Shown here piece by piece: positions 37,301 to 43,300 of a stretch of 64,000 bases of DNA (positions within the stretch are counted from its first letter, which is position 1; the number at the start of each line of letters is the position of its first letter). A program made the translations under genes and the position numbers. Source of the DNA: Carboxylicivirga sp. (GTDB lineage: Bacteria; Bacteroidota; Bacteroidia; Bacteroidales; Marinilabiliaceae). The notes below the pieces were generated by a model. That model saw nothing but the letters and a program-made list of their open reading frames with translations. It did no database searches and was not told the origin of the DNA. The stretch spans positions 62,001 to 126,000 of the forward strand of contig JAOARW010000046.1 in assembly GCA_025210475.1 (NCBI GenBank). Reading direction: 5' to 3'.

Positions 37301-40300
37301 ACCGGGAGGTACTTATTTACTTCGCGTGTGGGATGCAGATCCTTCTGAGAACCGCAGTTCTTGTTATATTGAGAAAGAAATCGTACTGACTAAAGGTATT
37401 ACTCTGAATATTGATGTGACTAACCAGGGATGTGGTGGAACGGAGAATGGGCAAATTGATTTGAATGTTTCAGGTGGTGTTGGACCATATACTTTTAATT
37501 GGACAACCATTTCCGGAAATAATGCCAAAATAATACCTAATTCACAAAATCAATCTGGCTTGTCAGCCGGAGAATACCGTGTTCGGGTAACCGATTCGCG
37601 CACACCAGTTGCATGTTTCGTTGAGCAAACAGTGCTGCTTGGACTGGATGTTGATTTACAGATTAACGCCAACATAAGTAATGCCAGTTGTTACAGTGGT
37701 AACGATGGTGCAATTACTTTAGCACAGGTATTGGGAGGTAATGGAACATACCAATATCTATGGAGTGGTCCTGTAGGAAGTAATATTATACAGGGGCAAC
37801 GTAATCAAACGGGTCTTATCGCCGGAGAATACCGGGTTACCATTAGTGATGTGGCGAGTGGATGTTCTGTTGAGCAGGTTTATACGGTTGATCAACCCGA
37901 TGAGATTGTAATTACACTTGATAGACTGGTAGATGTTCTTTGTAAAGGAGAACAGACAGGAGAGATTGAAGTCTCGGTGACTGGTGGAACAGGTGCTTAT
38001 AAATATCTATGGACAGGTCCTGATCCCGATTTGGTGCAGGATGCTTCCACACAAAGTAATTTATTAGCGGGTGATTATACCCTTATTGTTAGTGATGCTA
38101 ATAATTGCAACAGCGCGACTTTTAACGTTACGATTGATGAACCAGCTGTTGAACTAAGCGCAAGTGTGGTGAATGTAACCAACGTTAGTGCACAAGGTGG
38201 TAGTGATGGTTCCATTGAGATTGCAGTTGCTGGAGGTACCGGTAATAAAGAAATTACATGGACAGGTGTTGATCACGCCAGTGCGCCAATTGCTGGTATT
38301 ACGCAAAATACAGTAAATCCAAGTGGATTGGTAGCTGGTATATATACCGCAGTTATAGAAGACGATAACAATTGTATAGTCACACTCGATGGTATTATTG
38401 TTACTGAGCCGGATATGGCCTTAAACATGACTGTTCTAAAGAAGGATGTGCAACCTTGTAACGGTGATGATAATGGTGAAATATCTGTTACTGCATTGGG
38501 AGGCTTGGCCCCTTATGATATTACGATTAGCAATGCAGGAGGTACTGTTATTGGTAATACCACTGCTGATGCATTGCGTGTTACGAACTTGGATGAGGGT
38601 GTTTACAACATCGTTATCGAAGATGATAATGGAATAACCATTAATCAATCAGTTACTATACTTGAGCCTGTACCATTATCAATTACTGCTTCGGTAGTCA
38701 ATGATGTTTTGTGTACAGGAGGTAATACAGGACAAATTCGTTACCGGGTTTCTGGTGGAAAGGTTACCGCTCCGAATAATTTCTACAAAGTGATTGTATC
38801 AGGAGGGTCATATTATCAGGAGTTTACGGCTGTTGTGGCGGATAGTGATATTACTGTTCCTGGTTTAGAATCGGGCACTTATAAATTACAAGTGATTGAC
38901 GATGTCGATGGAACAGGTACTTATCATCTGGGAAATAATTGTGATGCCGAAACAACAGTAACGATTTCACAACCAGAAGCCATTGTTTCAATTGCCAATG
39001 ATGCGGAGATATGCGATGGCGAATCGAGCAGTTTATTATTAACAGTCAGCGATTATCCGGTTAGTGCTGCTAATCCTATTGAAGTAACATTGAGTGATGG
39101 TAATACTCATATTTTAACAACAGCCAGCACAAATATTACTGTCAATCCATCTGTTGGAATAACTGTTTATCAGATTACTTCAGTTACGGATGGCGCCGGA
39201 TGTACAAAAGGTGCCAGCGATGGTAGCGAAGCCATCGTTGTGGTGAATGAATTACCAAGTGCCAGCATAACATTGGTTGGCGGTGATGAGATATGTAACG
39301 GAGAAGGTGCTCAGTTCCGTATTAGTTTGCTCGACGGACAACGTCCTTGGAATGTGGTTTATTCGGATGGATCAGTGAATACATCTTTGAATATTACAGC
39401 GATGGATACCGTAATAACAGTCTCCCCTGTTGTTAACCAAACTTATAGTTTGGTATCTGTTAATGATGGTAATTGCGATGGTTCGGTAAGTGGAAGTGTA
39501 AGTATTACAGTGAATGAATTACCAAGTGCGACCATGTCAATCGATCCGGCCAATTCAACGATCTGTTACGGAGCTTCTTCAGAACTTATTTTCACTTTCC
39601 CAACGGGATCACCGGATTATAAGGTGAGCTATTCTGAAAATGGAATTGCTAAGACCGTAAATGCCATTCCACTTGCCGGTGCACTGGGTATTGAGTTCCG
39701 TTTACCGGTTTCTCCATTGGAAACAACTGTTTATCAATTATTATCAGTTCAAGATAGTAAAGGATGTGATGTGCCAATTGCTGACGGAACGATGATTACG
39801 ATTAATGTACAACAGAATCCTCAAGACGCCGGAGCGATTACCGGTGATATGATCGTTTGTCAGGGAAGTACACAAACTTATTCGATAGAAACGATTACAG
39901 GTGCCAGCTCATATGAATGGACTGTTCCGGCTGCCATGGGTAATATCCTAACAGGAAACGGAACCACCACAATTACAGTGGCAATCTCTGAATCGTTTAC
40001 AGGTAATGCTAACATTGAGGTAAAAGGAGTAAATGCCTGTAACTCGGGAGTGGCCTCAACATTAGCGATAACAGCAGATCCGCTGCCTGCGAAGCCTATT
40101 ACGCCGGTTGCAATCGGTTCAGTTAATATTTGCGAAGGTGAAGAGGGAATGCGTTTCCGCATTAATGCAGTCGCCAATGCCAGCTCGTATACCTGGACAA
40201 TTCCTGAAGGACTTGAGTTCGTTGGCGATAACGATGGTACTGAGATTGTTTTAAATGTGAAGAGTGGCTATAATAACTTTACAGGTGAAATAAGAGTGAC

Positions 40301-43300
40301 TGCCAGCAACCACTGTGGTGCTGGTGAAGTTTCAGATGCTTTAATTGTAACAGTTCATCCTTTACCGATTGCCAATGCAGGAACAGATGAATCTGGTGTA
40401 TGCAGTACAACGCATCTTCTTAATGCCATTGATCCTGGTTTAGGTTATACCGGAACATGGACGGTTATAAGCGGTACGGCACAAATAGCTCCAGGAGATC
40501 AAAATAACCCAAATGCGACCATAACTGGCATCTCGCAAGGTGTTAGTACATTCCGCTGGACGGTTCGAAATAATGCTACTTTATGTGAAGATTACGATGA
40601 TGTTAGCATCTTTAACGATCAGGTATCTGTAAGTGTGTATGCCGATAAAACACAAACTTGTGATGGAATCGTCAATGTAACAGGATCTGCAATACCGGCT
40701 GATGCACAAAGTGGTACTTGGGCAATTACTGCCGGAAGCGGAAATATTTCCACACCAACTGATGCTCACAAAGCAATCATAAGCAATCTGGCTCCGGGAT
40801 TGAATACCGTAGAGTGGACAGTGGTTAAAAATGGATGTGAAAGTAAGGCTTCCGTTAATGTGATGAACAATGTGCCTACTGAGCCGGAAATATTCAATAA
40901 TACCGGAACTGCGGTTACATTAATTGATTTACCGTGTCAGGATGATTTTACGACTATTTCTGGAACTGTGCCTGCAATTGCTGGAGAGACAGGAACCTGG
41001 AAAGTCATAGCAGGCTCGGCTACTATTGCACCAAATGTTAATGCAAGCACCATTAATTTGACAAATATGGCCAAAGGTGAAACCGTATTAACCTGGACCA
41101 TCCAGAATGGTTCTTGTACGCGTGTAGCATCGGTAACCATTCGAAATAATGCTTTAAACGTTGATGCAGGCGATGATGCCATTTTATGTGGCGATGAATA
41201 TACATTGGATGGAACAATACCGGGACCTGGAGTGACTGGTGAATGGTCAATTCCTTCAGGTATGGGCGTTGGGGTGGTTACCAATGGCACAAGCCCGAAT
41301 GCTACTATCACAGGATTGGGTAGAGGGGCTAACACCTTACGTTGGACTTTAACAAAGAATGGCTGTCAAAGCTATGATGAAGTCGTAATTACCAATAATG
41401 CCGCAACTCAGGCAACAGTTGGAGCTGAGCAGGTAATTTGTGCTTATGAAACCGACTTAACGGGTAATGCACCATCAACAGTGTTTAGCGAAAGAGGTTA
41501 TTGGACGGTTATCAAAGGTTCGGCTCAGTTCGATGATTTTGAACAGCCGGATACCCACGTAACAGGACTGGCGCATGGCGAGAATATCCTTCGTTGGAAT
41601 ATTGTTCATAACGAAAGTTGTACGTCCTATGCCGATCTTAAAATCGTCAATCTGCATGTGGATGTATATGCGGGTAAGGATACCATCATTTGTGGTAAAA
41701 CGATCACATTAAACGCCAATTCTCCTGAACCGGGAGACATTGCAGAATGGACATTAACAGGCGTTGGTGGTGGTACCATCAAGCCAGGTGAACATGGCAT
41801 ACCAAATGCCTTGGTTGGTGCCTTGGATTACGGCCGAAATGGCTTTGTTTGGTCCATTACCCATGAAATGAATGATAAAACATGTGTGTCTTCCGATACA
41901 GTATATGTTTCAAATGATAATCCATATTATACCGATTCAGAAGGTGACAGGCGAGAAGTGTCTGCCGGTGATCCAATTTCAGTAACAGTATCAAGTACAG
42001 TATTGGCTGCCATTGATCCTGAAGTAGGATCTGGATTCTGGTCGCTAATTTCCGGTGGTGGTGTTATTGATGATCCAACAAAAGCCGGAACCGTAGTGAC
42101 TGATCTGAGACGTGGAGAAAATGTGTTCCGATGGACAGTTACCAATGGTGTGTGTAGTTATTTCTCAGATGTAACAGTAACCAACGGATCGGTTGAAGAG
42201 GCCAATGCAGGAAGAAATGATACGACCTGTGTGGGAGCCATTCATTTATCAGCTAACGAACCAATCAATGCCTTAGGTGAATGGAGTGTGGTTGAGGGAT
42301 CTGGAGTATTTGACGACAAGACTAAGTTTAATACCTGGGTGCGTGGTTTGGATGAAGGTGAAAACAGGTTTGTCTGGACACTGTATAACGGAAGTACGAC
42401 TTCAAGCGATGAAGTAATTATTGTCAACAATATTGTGGCACAAGCCAATGCCGGAGATGATGATGAAATTTGTGCGATTGATGAGTATGAACTGAGTGCC
42501 GTTGAGCCAATGCCGGGCAGAGGTGTTGTTCAATGGTCTGTAGTGAGTGGTAGTGGTACCTTTGATGATGAAACTTCACCGGCAACCTTCGTGAGAGGAT
42601 TAAGTCAGGGAGTAAATACACTGAAGTATCGCATATCATTGGATAAGTGTTACAGTGAAGCATATGTAACGATCACCAATAACACGCCAACTACACCAGA
42701 TGCAGGTGAGGATAAGGTTATTTGTACCGATTCATTAAAACTTAAGCCAAATACACCAACATATGGAATTGGTGAATGGACTGTTGAAAATGGTTATGCT
42801 GATCCGGATGCACTGGATGAGAACTGGGCCAAGAGACTATCGCCTGGCGAAAACAAGTTAATCTGGACCATTAATAATAATAACTGTAAACTTTCCGACG
42901 AAATCATCATTATCAACAATGAGCCGGATGAAGCCAATGCCGGACAGGATGTAGTGGAAGGCTTGTGTGTGGATCATACTTTCCTTGATGCAGGGCCGGT
43001 ATTATCTGGCAGAGGAGTTGGTCACTGGGAGTTAGTGGCAGGTTCAGGAGCCATTACAGATGCCGCTAATCCAAAATCGGAAGTGACAGGTCTTGGAACA
43101 GGCGTTAACCGTTTCAGGTGGGTGGTTGATAACAATGGCTGTATTTCAACGGATGAAGTGAATATTTCCAATAATTTCATTGAATCGATAGCTGGCAATG
43201 ATCAGGTAATTTGTGCCGATACAGCAGTCTTGAAAGCAAATTCTGCACATCCGGGTAGCGGAACGTGGGGTGTGTTGGCTGGCTCAGGATCTGCTAACTT

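Noticed and set aside
40937..41335. 132-codon minus-strand ORF inside the giant gene
   Set aside because: Proline/valine-rich shadow of the repeat DNA. Similar antisense ORFs recur in several repeats.
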